From positions 1,616 through 65,615 of the forward strand of contig UZAN01039822.1 in the NCBI GenBank assembly GCA_900618425.1: DNA of 64,000 bases, written 5' to 3'. Positions within the stretch are counted from its first letter, which is position 1, and every line of letters begins with the position of its first letter. The notes beneath the pieces are model-generated. The model made no database searches and was not told the origin of the DNA. It saw only the letters and a list, made by a program, of their open reading frames with translations. This DNA is from Echinostoma caproni. Taxonomy: Eukaryota > Platyhelminthes > Trematoda > Plagiorchiida > Echinostomatidae. Below are positions 41,701 to 50,179 of this stretch, piece after piece. A program made the position numbers and the translations under genes.

Positions 41701-44700
41701 TTTATATCTCCCTTGAGTACAGGTTGCACAACATGAAGCTTCCAACCGCATGTCGATTGAGAATCTCGCCAGTGTTTTCGCCCCAAACATACTTCGTCAA
41801 GCTGACGGAGATTTGGATGTCGAGATGGCTGTTTCATCCATCTTGAATCTGACAATTACCGAGTTCATTCGCCAACACGAACACCTATTCCGGCTTGAAT
41901 TGGTGCCGCTACAACAGTTGCAGGCCACCATTCCAGTTCATCCGAGCTCCCACATATCTAGAACACGAAGTCGTCACACAATCAGCTCATCCGACCAGTT
42001 TTCACTGAAGGATGCTCCATCCACCTATCCGGACGTGCTGCAACCGACATTTAAAGTTGAAAAAGACCTGGCTTTGATTGATACAAATATGAAGGGGAAG
42101 ACACTATCGCGACCTGTCGCCAGGGAAGAGAACTCTAGTTCTCTAGAATATGATGATCAATCAGATCGATGGGAACTTCAAAATGGACCCTCGGTACAGC
42201 TTAATCACGTTTCGCCGTCAATCATTCGTAAGTATCATAACTCTACAAATGATAATATAGAGAAACCGATATTTAGAACTCATCTTCTTCATCCGCTTCC
42301 AAGGCCCTAGCGAAGATCGCGGTGAACTGTCTTTGTATTCTGGATCTATTGTGTATTTTTATTATGTATGACGAATCTATGAATCCTAAATCGATAGCTA
42401 AAATTAGGGATATATTTGAACAACAATGTTTCCATGCAGTTTGTTGTGTCTCGTGAGATTTGCACTGAACGGGTAAAATATACGGTACTCTGAGGTTGAA
42501 TTCGTGCACTTTCCCACCGGTTGTCACTGGGTGCCACTTTGGCTCAAGCTGAATGTTTCGAACTTCAGGATGGCAGATAAATAATCTCCCATGTGGACAC
42601 AAACCATCAGGTGATCATAGAGTCACCATGAATTGTTATGCATCGATCCTCAACTCTCCGATCCTCACACATCCGTTTACACAGGCTTGCCATTGCAGAT
42701 GCGATTAGCATTTTTCTTTCGCACCTGTCGTAGGTACAGATAAAAGTCGTCCAAGATCTCCATACAGGCCGGTCAAACGTCGACTTCTCGTACCCCAACA
42801 GCTCAGATCTTACTGACTAACATGTGGGGGCGTAACTCACCCTAATCCCTCCACAAACATGTACCCAATCCGAACGACAACTTTGTTCCCTTACCTTTTA
42901 CGTTGTCTATCTTATTGCTTTTCTTCAAGTTTACGTAAAGAGCTTTCATGCTTATACTATTTATATCCCAGCCATATACCAGCATTTGTCTAATTTGACC
43001 TGGACTGGATTGATCATTTCAAGTTTTGCCCTTCATCGGTTCTTTTATAACTTCTGCCGGAGATTATCATTTGACATTTACAACCTTATACCTCGTAATC
43101 TCACCTCCTCCAGGAATTTTAATCTGAGCTATTCAGAAGATAACCGGTCGGAGCACATCGCGATAGAAAAACTTCATTACGGCAACATGAAAATCAATAA
43201 CTTTTGAAAGGACATTGGTTGATTATAATTATTGATCTAATATCTTATTTCTTCCCTGACGTTAACCCTATCGGTTGCATAAAATGTGCTTCGTTATTGA
43301 ATCAGTGATTCACACCGTGCGTGTACTCATGGGTTTGCTGTGTTACCTGTAGTTGAGAGATCTACGCTTACTCGGCATTAAAAAAGCAAGCGTCTATCTT
43401 TCACACACGTAGACGCACATCAGTAAACGAACGAACTGATTTTTCTCTTCGATTGCTCATCGCACACCAAAAAGCCATTTTTTCTCACGGCCTGAAGCAC
43501 GGGACCGGTCCTTAATATTGCTCTCACCACTCTTGCTACCCGAAGTCGGTAGTTCCTCCCCGTATAGTCAGCTTCCATGGCGATCAAACTGGACCCAAAA
43601 CACACAGTGGCATTCTCAATTGGGTTGCAAATCAACGAATCAGACCACATGAGAGCAATTGTCAAGCTGCCGAATACTTATGCCTGGCCCTTGTGAAACA
43701 GTGAACAACAATGTTAGCCATGCATGAAAACACGAGTTCATGACACCGGTTCCCTCTGTCAGAGCCTTGAGCATGATAAACTAGCATTAGTCTTAATAGT
43801 CTGAAAATTGCAATGCACTTCAATGTGCATAGGTACTCTTTAAAGATACTTTAGACTTGGCCGTGTAAGTTATCGGTCTAATTGCGTTCTTGAGATATTT
43901 GGCGTTGCTGCATTTATTTACTTTAGAAACTATCTGACCCTATATCATTCTATTGTTTTGTCTTCGGGGACCGTGCGTCTTCTCAACGTCTTTGTAACAT
44001 TAGTTTACATGAATTTGTTAGTTCTTTCTTGACTCTGCATTTGTCATTCCAATCTTCTTTTTAACTGTTCATTCAAACAAGCAACCAAAAGACAGCAAAC
44101 CACCGCACGAAGGTGCACAATTAACTCTTGTTTAAACTGGAACCGGTTGCTTGATCCGAACTGCACCCCATTACCTTTTAAAGTTGTTTTGTGAATTATA
44201 TTAGCACCATCGATTTATTGTAAACTTTTATATTTGAGTTTTTTCGAGAGAATAAAGGTTACTTTGACAGCGACATGCTAGTCATAACTTTTTGACGTTC
44301 ATTTTACCACTCAGCTGCGTTTGAAATGTGTTTTGAGTTAAGTTGAATTGTGATTTGTTAATATTATCAATAATACTTTTAGTATTGTATTCCAAACTGA
44401 TGTTATTTTCTGTCTTATGCAACACTAACTAAAAAAGAACGTTTTTTCTATCTTCTACAGCTGTACAGAATCGCGCTATACCGCCTGCTCAGGTAACTTC
44501 ACTCCATCTTTCCACCCCACGTTCGGAGCGTTCTTGTTTGAGGCGTATGACACAACCTGTGCTGAGTGACTATGATTGTGAGGATAGCTATTCCACCCCC
44601 ACAACAAATACTCTATCCTCCGAAGTGATTGACTCTACTGGCGGTTCCGGATCACTGCGACTATTTACTAGAGATAAACATTTGCAATCTTCTGGTTTTA

Positions 44701-45407
44701 TAAGTTGTTTTGATTGCCCTATAAATCGCACATTTTCTGTTGGCACGCGATCGCCGCAGTCCAGTTCAAAATTAAACGGCTCTGAACGGTCTGAAAGACG
44801 CCCCAAACTGCCTTCTCTTTGGATTCAGGGTCAAAAAGATCGCATTCACCGTACATCTTCATGTAACGGTTATTCCACCTTACCACGCCGAGATAATTTA
44901 ATGCTTCATAGAGAGGCGAAACGTGACGATGTTCATCGTGACCCGGACGCTGTGGATGCCGAGGTGCCACCAAAACCACCTCCGTTCTCGGTGACATCTA
45001 ATGACACTGGTATACTTACCACATCAACAGCATCCGACGCTTGCCAGACTTCACCGCTTCCTCGACCGAGTCCCCCGACAAATTATACTACAACGGTTTT
45101 ATGGCATTCGCAATCCACTCATGAATTTGACGCTCCTAGTCGTTTACGTCCCGATGACCAGATTCGTTATTGGCGTGCTCTGGCGGTGAGTTCACGAGCC
45201 GATGCTGCTAGCCAGCGGGCACGGGCGCAGGCTATGGTCGGTGAACTCAATCGAGTCCGGTGTGATCTGAACATGGCTGAATTGGAGATCGGGCTGTTGC
45301 GACAGCGACTAGCTGCTGCTGAGGCTGAACTTCGACATCACTACCGGTTAGGTTTGGTTCCCACTTCCACTCAGCCTGTGTGGACGGAGAATTGGAATTC
45401 CCGATAG
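5671..45407 (+). CDS. FilGAP-class Rho GTPase-activating protein (PH-RhoGAP-coiled coil), 5' incomplete
   Basis: The spliced product is join(5671..5793,13112..13241,34158..34452,41723..42227,44461..45407). It encodes 666 visible residues, with the start missing. Residues 1-41 are the end of a PH domain, with the C-terminal helix ERKSWMRAIRKVLY and its conserved Trp. Then comes the LGGALFG linker typical of ARHGAP22/24/25. The RhoGAP domain spans about 57-239, with arginine finger Arg85 (EGIFR), Lys124 and Arg128 (LLKYYLRELPEP) and Asn197 (MSIENLASVFAPN). A Ser/Pro-rich linker follows, then a predicted coiled coil at about 583-643. Family members hydrolyse GTP on Rac/Cdc42-type GTPases at membranes, and vertebrate FilGAP binds filamin through its C-terminal region. 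All four junctions keep the reading phase, so the model is firm. Introns are 7.3, 20.9, 7.3 and 2.2 kb. Which of the three vertebrate paralogues it matches best is not decidable here. Confidence 0.93.
6010..6075 (+). repeat. tRNA-derived SINE-like fragment, second family
   Basis: GGTCAGGTGGTCAAGATC resembles a tRNA box A. GTGCTCGAACTCC about 40 bases later resembles box B. The wording TTTCAGGGGCCATGTG before box B matches the scraps at 2,040-2,125 and 63,150-63,210 in outline. The copy is short and decayed. Confidence 0.35.
6221..6244. repeat. TA microsatellite, 12 units
   Basis: A perfect TA run. The 11-mer TAGCTCGTTAG occurs just before it (6,188-6,198) and again overlapping its right end (6,243-6,253). 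Confidence 0.9.
7495..7821 (+). other. Unassigned open frame, 108 codons, inside the first intron
   Basis: The listed start is a TTG and no family is recognisable. The middle reads DECDKIRCAWKVAENLRIF, followed by an aromatic-rich stretch. It could be a decayed transposon piece or a chance frame. Frames of this length occur by chance at about this rate in the window. Confidence 0.15.
8153..8203 (+). other. Symmetric phase 1-1 exon-like segment in the first intron
   Basis: An acceptor (CCTTTTCAAG) and a donor (G followed by GTAAGT at 8,204) enclose 51 bases with no stop in the FilGAP frame. It enters and leaves in phase 1, exactly the phase of the exon A to exon B junction. Inclusion would insert 17 residues into the LGGALFG linker between the PH and RhoGAP domains. 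This could equally be chance. Confidence 0.15.
9074..9364 (+). CDS. Possible small two-exon gene nested in the FilGAP-like intron
   Basis: An ATG at 9,074 opens 41 codons (9,074-9,196) ending at a GTAAGA donor. A 39-base intron ends in TTCAG at 9,235. The next 42 codons (9,236-9,361) continue in phase and stop at TGA 9,362-9,364. The 83-residue product is helical in character, reading SAKKLVKLHVNGLRGFVEYL in exon 1 and CFEQWIIRELAEIIFF in exon 2. No family is recognised. Tiny introns of this size are known in flatworm genes. The frame is also open upstream of the ATG back to about 8,996 with a hydrophobic stretch, so the start is uncertain. It may be chance. Confidence 0.3.
10780..10925 (-). 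repeat. tRNA-derived SINE, family 1
   Basis: On the - strand, TGACCGAGTGGG matches a tRNA box A and GGTTCGATCCC is a near-perfect box B. The body then reads CGCACTGCTGATGA and ends with ACTGTCCAGTGCTTCT. The same body and tail occur at 32,022-32,175 and 49,358-49,515. Such elements are copied by LINE machinery in trans. Confidence 0.75.
13112..13241 (+). CDS. FilGAP-like exon B: start of RhoGAP domain up to the arginine finger
   Basis: The acceptor AAAG ends at 13,111. The donor is GTGAGT at 13,242. The exon enters in phase 1 and leaves in phase 2. It encodes the LFGTHL linker, the first RhoGAP helix (HPRVVYDTTQFIRDYGM) and the EGIF motif. The last two bases (CG) are the start of the arginine-finger codon, completed by the A at 34,158. 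The fit to the ARHGAP25-type pattern LGGxxFG ... FIRxxG ... EGxFR is clear. Confidence 0.93.
13427..13656 (+). other. Unassigned open frame, about 76 codons
   Basis: Open from just after an in-frame TGA to a TGA at 13,654-13,656. It lacks an in-frame ATG in a convincing position. It reads KYRLENTDIALPPPIEKDL, then a Ser/His-rich middle and a basic end (RKGFSRKTIKRIF). It has a protein-like composition, but no family is recognised. It converges with the - strand frame at 13,672-13,968. Confidence 0.2.
13672..13968 (-). other. Unassigned open frame, 98 codons, basic C-terminus
   Basis: It starts with ATG on the - strand. The C-terminal part is acidic and then strongly basic (DDDLWGTSP, later RRDIRQMKRRFGEAMRKKAR). 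No family is recognised. It could be a fragment of a processed pseudogene or transposon, or chance. Confidence 0.2.
22650..23000 (-). mobile_element. Decayed RTE-like LINE fragment, antisense
   Basis: On the - strand a frame reads EAKARLAFDNLRQLWHWCER. This matches the block ahead of the C-terminal part of flatworm RTE-like reverse transcriptases (AxxAFxNLRxLWRRRDI), of which a better copy lies near 30.96 kb. Downstream the frame is broken. The fragment is in the opposite orientation to the other LINE pieces in the window. Confidence 0.45.
24083..24871 (+). other. Coding-like segments with splice signals, product unknown
   Basis: Three open stretches carry splice signals. The first, 24,083-24,274 (64 codons), ends at a GTGAGC donor in phase 0. 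The second, 24,634-24,700, ends at GTGAGT in phase 0 and includes FNLPNGEVKDK. The third, 24,761-24,871, follows a 60-base intron, continues in phase (FFSPDDLINDWLSNLISYIP) and ends at TAA 24,869-24,871. The first and second do not join directly in phase, so a further exon would be needed. No family is recognised. These could be exons of a nested gene or chance open stretches. Confidence 0.2.
25925..26095 (+). mobile_element. RTE-like LINE 3' tail
   Basis: The pyrimidine-rich 3' region CTTTGCAACCTTAATGCAC is followed by the family end: CAAACAAGCAGCCAAAAGA, then CACGAAAGTGCATGGC and TTGGTTGTACCAACTGAAAC. The same order of blocks occurs in the tails near 31.7, 38.8, 44.1 and 46.85 kb. No reverse transcriptase remains. 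Confidence 0.7.
30960..31710 (+). mobile_element. RTE-like LINE, 3' part with decayed reverse transcriptase end
   Basis: This is the best LINE copy in the window. The frame reads LARRDIRLTVKGCVNAAAVR, then SVLLYDPETWPLREENK, the Cys/His region FERHCLHCIERF, and after a stop RPLQEMVDLLRLRWWG and ISGWGPRDHDNRWL. It is interrupted by three in-frame stops (at 31,187, near 31,362 and near 31,492) and is therefore dead. The 3' UTR ends in CCGGTGCATGAC and GGTTGTGGAAACTGAAAACTGAA, a short repeating tail typical of RTE elements. It lies in sense orientation inside the largest FilGAP-like intron. Confidence 0.85.
32022..32175 (+). repeat. tRNA-derived SINE, family 1
   Basis: Box B is GCGGTTCGAGTCC at about 32,081. 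The body reads CTGCACTGCTCACGAGTCCC and the tail ACAGCTGCCCAGTGCTCTTT, shared with the copies at 10.8 and 49.4 kb. Box A is poorly preserved. Confidence 0.7.
34158..34452 (+). CDS. FilGAP-like exon C: RhoGAP core
   Basis: The acceptor is TATATCAG and the donor GTAAGT at 34,453. The exon enters with one base (A, completing the arginine finger CGA) and leaves in phase 0. It encodes KCGTQHALQELAEEYDEAA, then VHLVAGLLKYYLRELPEPVI with the conserved Lys and Arg of RhoGAP box 2, and ends in LLQYLCQFLYE. This is the most conserved part of the domain. Confidence 0.95.
34453..41722 (+). other. FilGAP-like intron, 7.3 kb
   Basis: Bounded by GTAAGT and GTACAG. It contains a LINE tail at 38.44-38.84 kb, a four-base N gap at 35,236-35,239, and a 93-codon - strand frame at 35,644-35,925 that I do not recognise. 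I see nothing else. Confidence 0.8.
38440..38840 (+). mobile_element. RTE-like LINE 3' fragment
   Basis: It begins with a decayed form of the GHVLRMPxNR block (GGACATGTATCGCCCATGCC). GCGATGTTTGCCGAGG follows, which is shared with the 46.5 kb copy. It ends in the family tail CCAAGTGGGCAGCCTAAAG, AAGAAAGTGCATGG and TTGGTTGTAAAAGCTGACGG. The frame is broken throughout. Confidence 0.75.
41723..42227 (+). CDS. FilGAP-like exon D: RhoGAP C-terminal part and linker
   Basis: The acceptor GTACAG ends at 41,722. The donor is GTAAGT at 42,228. The exon enters in phase 0 and leaves in phase 1. It encodes VAQHEASNRMSIENLASVFA, the RhoGAP box 3 with its conserved Asn, then PNILRQ, and the last RhoGAP helix ending in FIRQHEHLF. 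The rest begins the Ser-rich linker. The frame runs past the donor to a stop at 42,310, but the GTAAGT and the perfect phase match to the next exon show that splicing occurs here. Confidence 0.93.
42228..44460 (+). other. FilGAP-like intron, 2.2 kb
   Basis: Bounded by GTAAGT and TTCTACAG. It contains a LINE tail at 43.98-44.16 kb. Antisense open frames at 42,273-42,602 and 42,607-42,798 read as if they might once have been continuous, but I do not recognise them. Confidence 0.8.
43975..44155 (+). mobile_element. RTE-like LINE 3' tail
   Basis: The blocks CAAACAAGCAACCAAAAGAC, GCACGAAGGTGCAC and GGAACCGG match the tail near 26.0 kb in the same order. The upstream pyrimidine-rich part (CATTTGTCATTCCAATCTTC) matches the 46.8 kb copy. 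No coding sequence remains. Confidence 0.65.
44461..45407 (+). CDS. FilGAP-like exon E: linker, coiled coil and stop
   Basis: The acceptor is a strong pyrimidine tract ending in TTCTACAG at 44,460. The exon enters in phase 1 and stops at TAG 45,405-45,407 (314 residues). It encodes a Ser/Thr-rich linker, a proline stretch VPPKPPPFSV and a predicted coiled coil from DDQIRYWRAL through LLRQRLAAAEAELR. It ends in a short aromatic tail (PVWTENWNSR). FilGAP proteins carry a coiled coil in the same place. The linker has no recognisable conserved domain. Confidence 0.92.
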
Positions 45408-45665
45408 TTATGTCAACAGCGTCACAGTTACATACATGATGGAACCCCACACGTACACAGGAGATGTTATCGGGATCCGAATCTTTCACTTGACCGTCTT
45501 TCAATGAATTCTCCTCTTCCGCTCAAAACGGCTCATAAAATGCAGAACCCATCACTATCACGGACCGTCGTTTATGGAAAGAAACTGATGATCGCACCAG
45601 AAAGAATCAACAAAGGGAAATTTTTAATAGAAAACGTGTACAGATCAGTGTGATTTTCCCGTCTC

Positions 45666-45713
<48 letters not shown>

Positions 45714-46400
45714 AATGTCCCATTTATTCGATGCTCAAAGCCATTTTTCGATACTCACTTTTATTGTATCCATTTTTATGGGGTCTGTAAAACCTACGAA
45801 AAATGTAATTGTCATACAGTTCTCACATTCTGCTGCGTTTCGTTTGTTCTCCTCTGCCTGATTGACGCAATCTGATAAATCATTTATCACAACTTCGCAC
45901 AGCTTTTGTTATGCCAAAACTGTATCGTCCCGTCCGCTAGTTGGACTGTGGGAACTCATGTGAGGATTTGGTTCAACTTCAAATCACGGGCGCGTATGCA
46001 TTCGTGTTGTATGTATAAGCATATGTGAACGCGATTGCTTCTCTACGCTTTGTTCGCTTGTTCCAATGTTATTTCGCCTCATTCGATTATTTTGCATTCT
46101 TTATCATTCTCTGATACAGCCTCCCTATTCCAAAATAGTCACATTTACTGTATACGCTATTTTTGGCTTTTCTCCATGCGAACACATACAGAGACCAGTG
46201 TGAAACGCATACGTGCCCCACGGTCACCGTCAAACGCACGTGCCTTGTGATTCTTGCATTTTTTCTCTTATTTCAGCGAAACAACTACATACATGCACCC
46301 ATTTATATATGAACCCATATGCATAGAAATATATACATCTAAATATTTATGAGTAACTCGCGGTCTGCTTCTGTTTCTATGGTTGTTTCGTTGATAGGAT
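45408..46400 (+). other. 3' flank of the FilGAP-like gene, probable 3' UTR
   Basis: Contains a 41-base TA run at 45,669-45,709. I saw no AATAAA in the first 900 bases after the stop. The variants CATAAA (about 45,534), AATAGA (about 45,628) and GATAAA (about 45,873) are the nearest candidates, so the polyadenylation site is unresolved. Confidence 0.5.
45669..45709. repeat. TA microsatellite, about 20 units
   Basis: An uninterrupted TA run, 262 bases after the FilGAP-like stop codon. Confidence 0.95.
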
Positions 46401-46479
46401 CTCACCAGGAATTCGGTTGTTCAACTAATCCTCGCATAGGATTATTGAGATCTATCAGAAATCGCTGACTTTTGGAGAT

Positions 46480-46890
46480 ATGCTTGTGAAACGAATAAGC
46501 CGCCTGCCCCTGACACTCTCGGCGAGCGATGTTTGCCGAGGCAGGTAACGGTTGGAGAAAGATCAAGGGCGGCATGAAGGTATAAAAATCCTGACCAGGA
46601 GACTGGGTCGAATAGGTCCCGTTAGGCTCCCTGGCTGGAGACCCCGAGATCGTGGTCACTGATAGTTAAAGAAGCTGAGTGATATGGCTGGGTATCGCAA
46701 ACAGTGGCTCTCATTCATTTACCCATTATTCTTGTAACTTCCGTCCATATAAATTCACTATCATCCGCTTGAATCTGCTGTCAACATCCTAATCTTCATT
46801 CTGCTGTTTCATCCAAGTGGGCAACCAAAACCGGCGCAAGGAATTGCAGGATAATGGTTGTAGGAACTGAGCTGAACTGAACTCCTGACG
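46480..46890 (+). mobile_element. RTE-like LINE 3' fragment
   Basis: It encodes remnants reading MFAEAGNGWRKIKGG, then, frameshifted, RLPGWRPRDRGH and LKKLSDMAGYRKQWLSFIY, the conserved C-terminal end of flatworm RTE-like polyproteins. The 3' UTR ends in CCAAGTGGGCAACCAAAAC and GGTTGTAGGAACTGAGCTGAACTGAACT, a short tandem tail. Confidence 0.8.
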
Positions 46891-47993
46891 CTCTACGCGT
46901 TCCCTGGTATTAAAATGACCAAGAAGCGTATTGTATTGAAACACTGTGTACAACTTTAGTAAGTAGGGACCGTATTGAAAAAGATATTCACGATGCTTGG
47001 GACCTAATGCTTCACATCTGTAAGTGAAAATTAAATGCTTGTGCTATTAACTACTAAGGCCATATTGTCCTCTGTTGAAGAATTGTTCAAAAACCATCTT
47101 GAACAAGTTTTTGACTAATCCACCTCTGCACGATGTGAAGAAAATGGTGGGTATGAGGAACCACTAGTGCGACAGGAAGTGATTTTAGACTACAAAAGGA
47201 GGTGGGAAATGTAAATCAAGATACTGTGTAATCATCTCCAGATCATCACAAATTCTTGACGTTCAGCTCTAAACAAAGCCATCAGTCTTTGTTGTTTTAT
47301 AACAACCATCCGTCATTATGGCCATGGCATCGTCACAATGTCAATCCAATAGACAACGTTTTTGAGAACTGTGACGAAACGTAAACATGACAGGCATAAG
47401 CCTATTTATCTAAATGAAAAAAGGGAGAAGGTCGTTGAGAAAAAATGAAGTCTTGAGGGCAATAATCTGCCAAAACGTTATCTGTTACTATTTACAAATA
47501 ATGAACACCGAACTTCCTTAAAAACGGTTATTTTTACTCACGGTTCGGAATAGCCTTAAGAGCACTTTCCTTTGGATCTTCATACGCATTATTCATAGGT
47601 CCACACAAGCCAAACTAAATTCTATGGCGAATCTGATGAATAAGTTTACCGCGTGAGAAGTTTTCAGAACTTTCACATTTAGTGGTAAAACGATGATGGA
47701 GCTGAACGAAAACAGGTGAAAGGAATGGGTGGCTTTAACCGCGTTTTGCTTACCATACCGTAGATGACCTCNAGCATACATAGGAACAAATCACGCCGAT
47801 TCATTCAGGATGACTGCCATAAAACCGTTTGAATGGTTGGTTTGTCTAGAAATCGGAACAGGCGTGTATCAGGAATCTCAATACCAATCAAACCACGGAA
47901 TGTCAATACCAGAATCTGCCGAAACGGAGGGGTAAGAAAGGGTTCCAGAAATAGTGGCTCGTGCATTGAAAGAAATCCTTAAGGATTAAGTAA
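46891..47993. other. Intergenic DNA, nothing assigned
   Basis: AT-rich, with a single N at 47,772. I see no exon, repeat or RNA gene that I can support. Confidence 0.6.
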
Positions 47994-48183
47994 TGCTTAC
48001 AGAGAAACGCTGTTGGATAAACAGATATAATTCACTCGCCGCTAGTGTTCTCTTCCTCGCAGACCTGCTGTTTAAACCGCATGGTCTTTTATTGATTCAG
48101 ACTATTGGCCTCTGATTTGCTGTTCTTAAACTGTAACGGGAATCTAATTAGCCGGTGTTATCTCAGAGACTTGGACCATTACA
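47994..48183 (-). repeat. Probable Ty3/Gypsy LTR (tentative ends)
   Basis: On the - strand it starts TGTAATGG directly after a purine-rich tract (GATGGAGGAGAG) that follows the gypsy coding remnant, as expected at a 3' LTR. It contains AATAAA about 90 bases in (complement of 48,089-48,094) and can be ended at ...TGTAAGCA. The outer end is a guess based on the usual TG...CA boundaries. Confidence 0.45.
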
Positions 48184-49080
48184 ACTCTCCTCCATCAAGA
48201 GAGCCTTGTTTGTTTGATTTGCTCTCTTGCTTGGGTTTCCCAGTGCCAGCGAAGCGTTTCCTTAAACGATATTTGGGCTGCTAGTTAGCCACGTCGGTAA
48301 TTGCTGACTTTGGGTCACTTTCTAAGACTCGTCTGTGAAATTCGCAACCGGATCGGCCTGCTCTCCGAAATGGATCTGATCGATGTAGCGCCGATGAACC
48401 CTTTTATCTTTCATCAAATCAACTCATTGTAACTTACTTATTATAACAAATTTTAAGATTTGAACATTTTGGTGAGGCTCTCTTTGGTGATGCTGTGCGC
48501 CGAATTCCTGTACTTCTGTAGGAAATTTCCCGGCACAGTTTTCTGGCCTGCATGTTCAATTTAACTTTCCATCGTCTTCACCACATTATCCACCGCGCTG
48601 TTGAAGATTGGCTTACCTGGGGCTGCCAGCAAACGTTGACAATCCGTGACTTCTAATCTGCTTTGTTGAATTTGCATCCCGCGCACATAATTGGAACACT
48701 TCATGATCAGTCACCGCCGTTGGATGAGTCCACAGTGACGCGGATTGGCCAAACTCTCCAATGGAATCTAGCCTTTGGATGAACGGAATGTTTTTAGTGG
48801 CTAGGAAACGGATCGAAATACACTAGTTTCCCAAGGATTTTGCCATTAACAACACCTCATAAACCAATGGAATTTTCTGCTCCGTACTACCATGAATTTA
48901 CGCGGTGGTTGGACGACTGATGGGTCCGGGACCAGTGGTACTTCATTAGAAGTGACAGACACGCTGCTTCCTGTATCTTTAATCAACTTAGGTTACGACT
49001 CAGATTTTAGCACCACAGCTTTGTATTTGAGCTGCTCAAACTCATTCTGGATCCATGTGATAAACTAAGGACAGTGTTTT
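48184..49080 (-). mobile_element. Ty3/Gypsy retrotransposon remnant: integrase and 3' end
   Basis: Read on the - strand, the order is an integrase core scrap (FTDHEVFQLCARDA-like), the post-core block VPGNFLQKYRNSAHSITKES (the gypsy FLxxYRxTPHxTTxxSP block) and then WVHRRYIDQIHFGEQADP. The last matches the GPY/F-like C-terminus (WxRHIDQLRPR) of gypsy integrases. Several stops and frameshifts break the frame, so it is dead. The polypurine tract and LTR start follow at 48,183. Similarity higher up, towards 49.08 kb, is too weak to call. Confidence 0.7.
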
Positions 49081-49189
49081 GCTGACGTTGTGGGTGGATG
49101 GCTTGAGTTTTCTGGGCGGCTTGGATCACCACAGAAAGTGAATTTCTTACATGTAAAGAGCAAATGAAGCGTGAACTGTACTGTTACGA

Positions 49190-49312
49190 GGCTCTGTACA
49201 CATGTTTCGAAGTAACGGGAGTCTCAGTAAATCCATCGATTCAACTGAGGATCGATCTCGGGACTCCACAAGCTATTACTTAGGGGAGTAACGTATGGGC
49301 CACGCTGTAATT
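49190..49312 (-). repeat. tRNA-derived SINE, family 1 (degenerate)
   Basis: On the - strand, GTGGAGTCCCGAGATCGATCC is a degenerate box B region, followed by CAGTTGAATCGATGGATTTAC. The latter matches CAGTTGGGTCGATGGTTCGC of the 10.8 kb copy. The rest of the tail is lost. Confidence 0.55.
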
Positions 49313-49357
49313 TTACGAAGATTGACATAAGTGGATAAACGGAAAGAAAAATGGTCT

Positions 49358-49515
49358 GATCGGCTACCTGGTAGTCAAGAGGGTAGTCCATCCGTGTTCT
49401 ACCTGTGAGGTCCCGAGTTCGAACCTCAGTTTTGTCGAGGAATCCACACTGCGGGTGATATCCAATCAGGTGAAAACAGCTGTCCAGTGCTTTGTCACTT
49501 CGCAGTTCAGTCTTG
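49358..49515 (+). repeat. tRNA-derived SINE, family 1
   Basis: The box A-like TGGTAGTCAAGAGG is followed by TGTGAGGTCCCGAGTTCGAACCT (box B), the body CACACTGCGGGTGATATCC and the tail ACAGCTGTCCAGTGCTTTG. It faces the - strand copy 45 bases to its left. Confidence 0.75.
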
Positions 49516-50179
49516 ATTTGCTCTGCAATTTACTGAATTCGCTGTAAATTTAACACGAGTCAGATAGAGTTTTATATCATACACTCTACCTGTGCGCGAG
49601 CGTAAACCATGAGATCTGTCTGAGTGGAAAGTGAATAACTTACGATTTCGCAATGTGTATCCAATATCTTCTCGCTGCATCTAGACACTTCCTTACTGTT
49701 GTTATGGTGAAATATTTCACGGGCAGTTAAATAAGTAAAACGCAGGCATGGTTGAAAAAAACGAAAAGAAAAGAGGTGACAGTGATAAGTGAATTACCAG
49801 GATTAGGCTAAAATGAACAGCAATTTACGCATTTTCCCCAGAATAAACTTTTCATTGTGAGGGAAAATGGAAGTGTCCATGAAAGTCGGCTGTATGTTTG
49901 TTTCGGAATTCAAACAATCACATGTCTACCTGTTACTTTAAATTCCTCAGATCAAAGTTTGTCGGATTTGCAATCAAAACGTGAAATCTGGAAAGTCAAA
50001 GCATAATACTGCCTATTATTTGGGGCATTCAGGGCGGTCTTAAAGGGAACCGATCAATCGTACTGGTGTATCCCAGCGACACTGAGGGAGTTGGGTGACC
50101 ACGAAAAGGTGATAGTAGTCTTTCAGACGCTAAATTTTATTTATTTGTTTAAGGTGAGTTTCACCTGTCTTGACCAGTA

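Noticed and set aside
42228..42310. Read-through of exon D to the stop at 42,310
   Set aside because: A GTAAGT donor precedes it, and the next exon joins in perfect phase with the expected coiled coil. At most it could be an intron-retained short isoform.
46909..46975. Short ATG-started frame ending at GTAAGT after the 46.5 kb LINE
   Set aside because: Only about 14 codons; no partner exon or conservation signal is visible.
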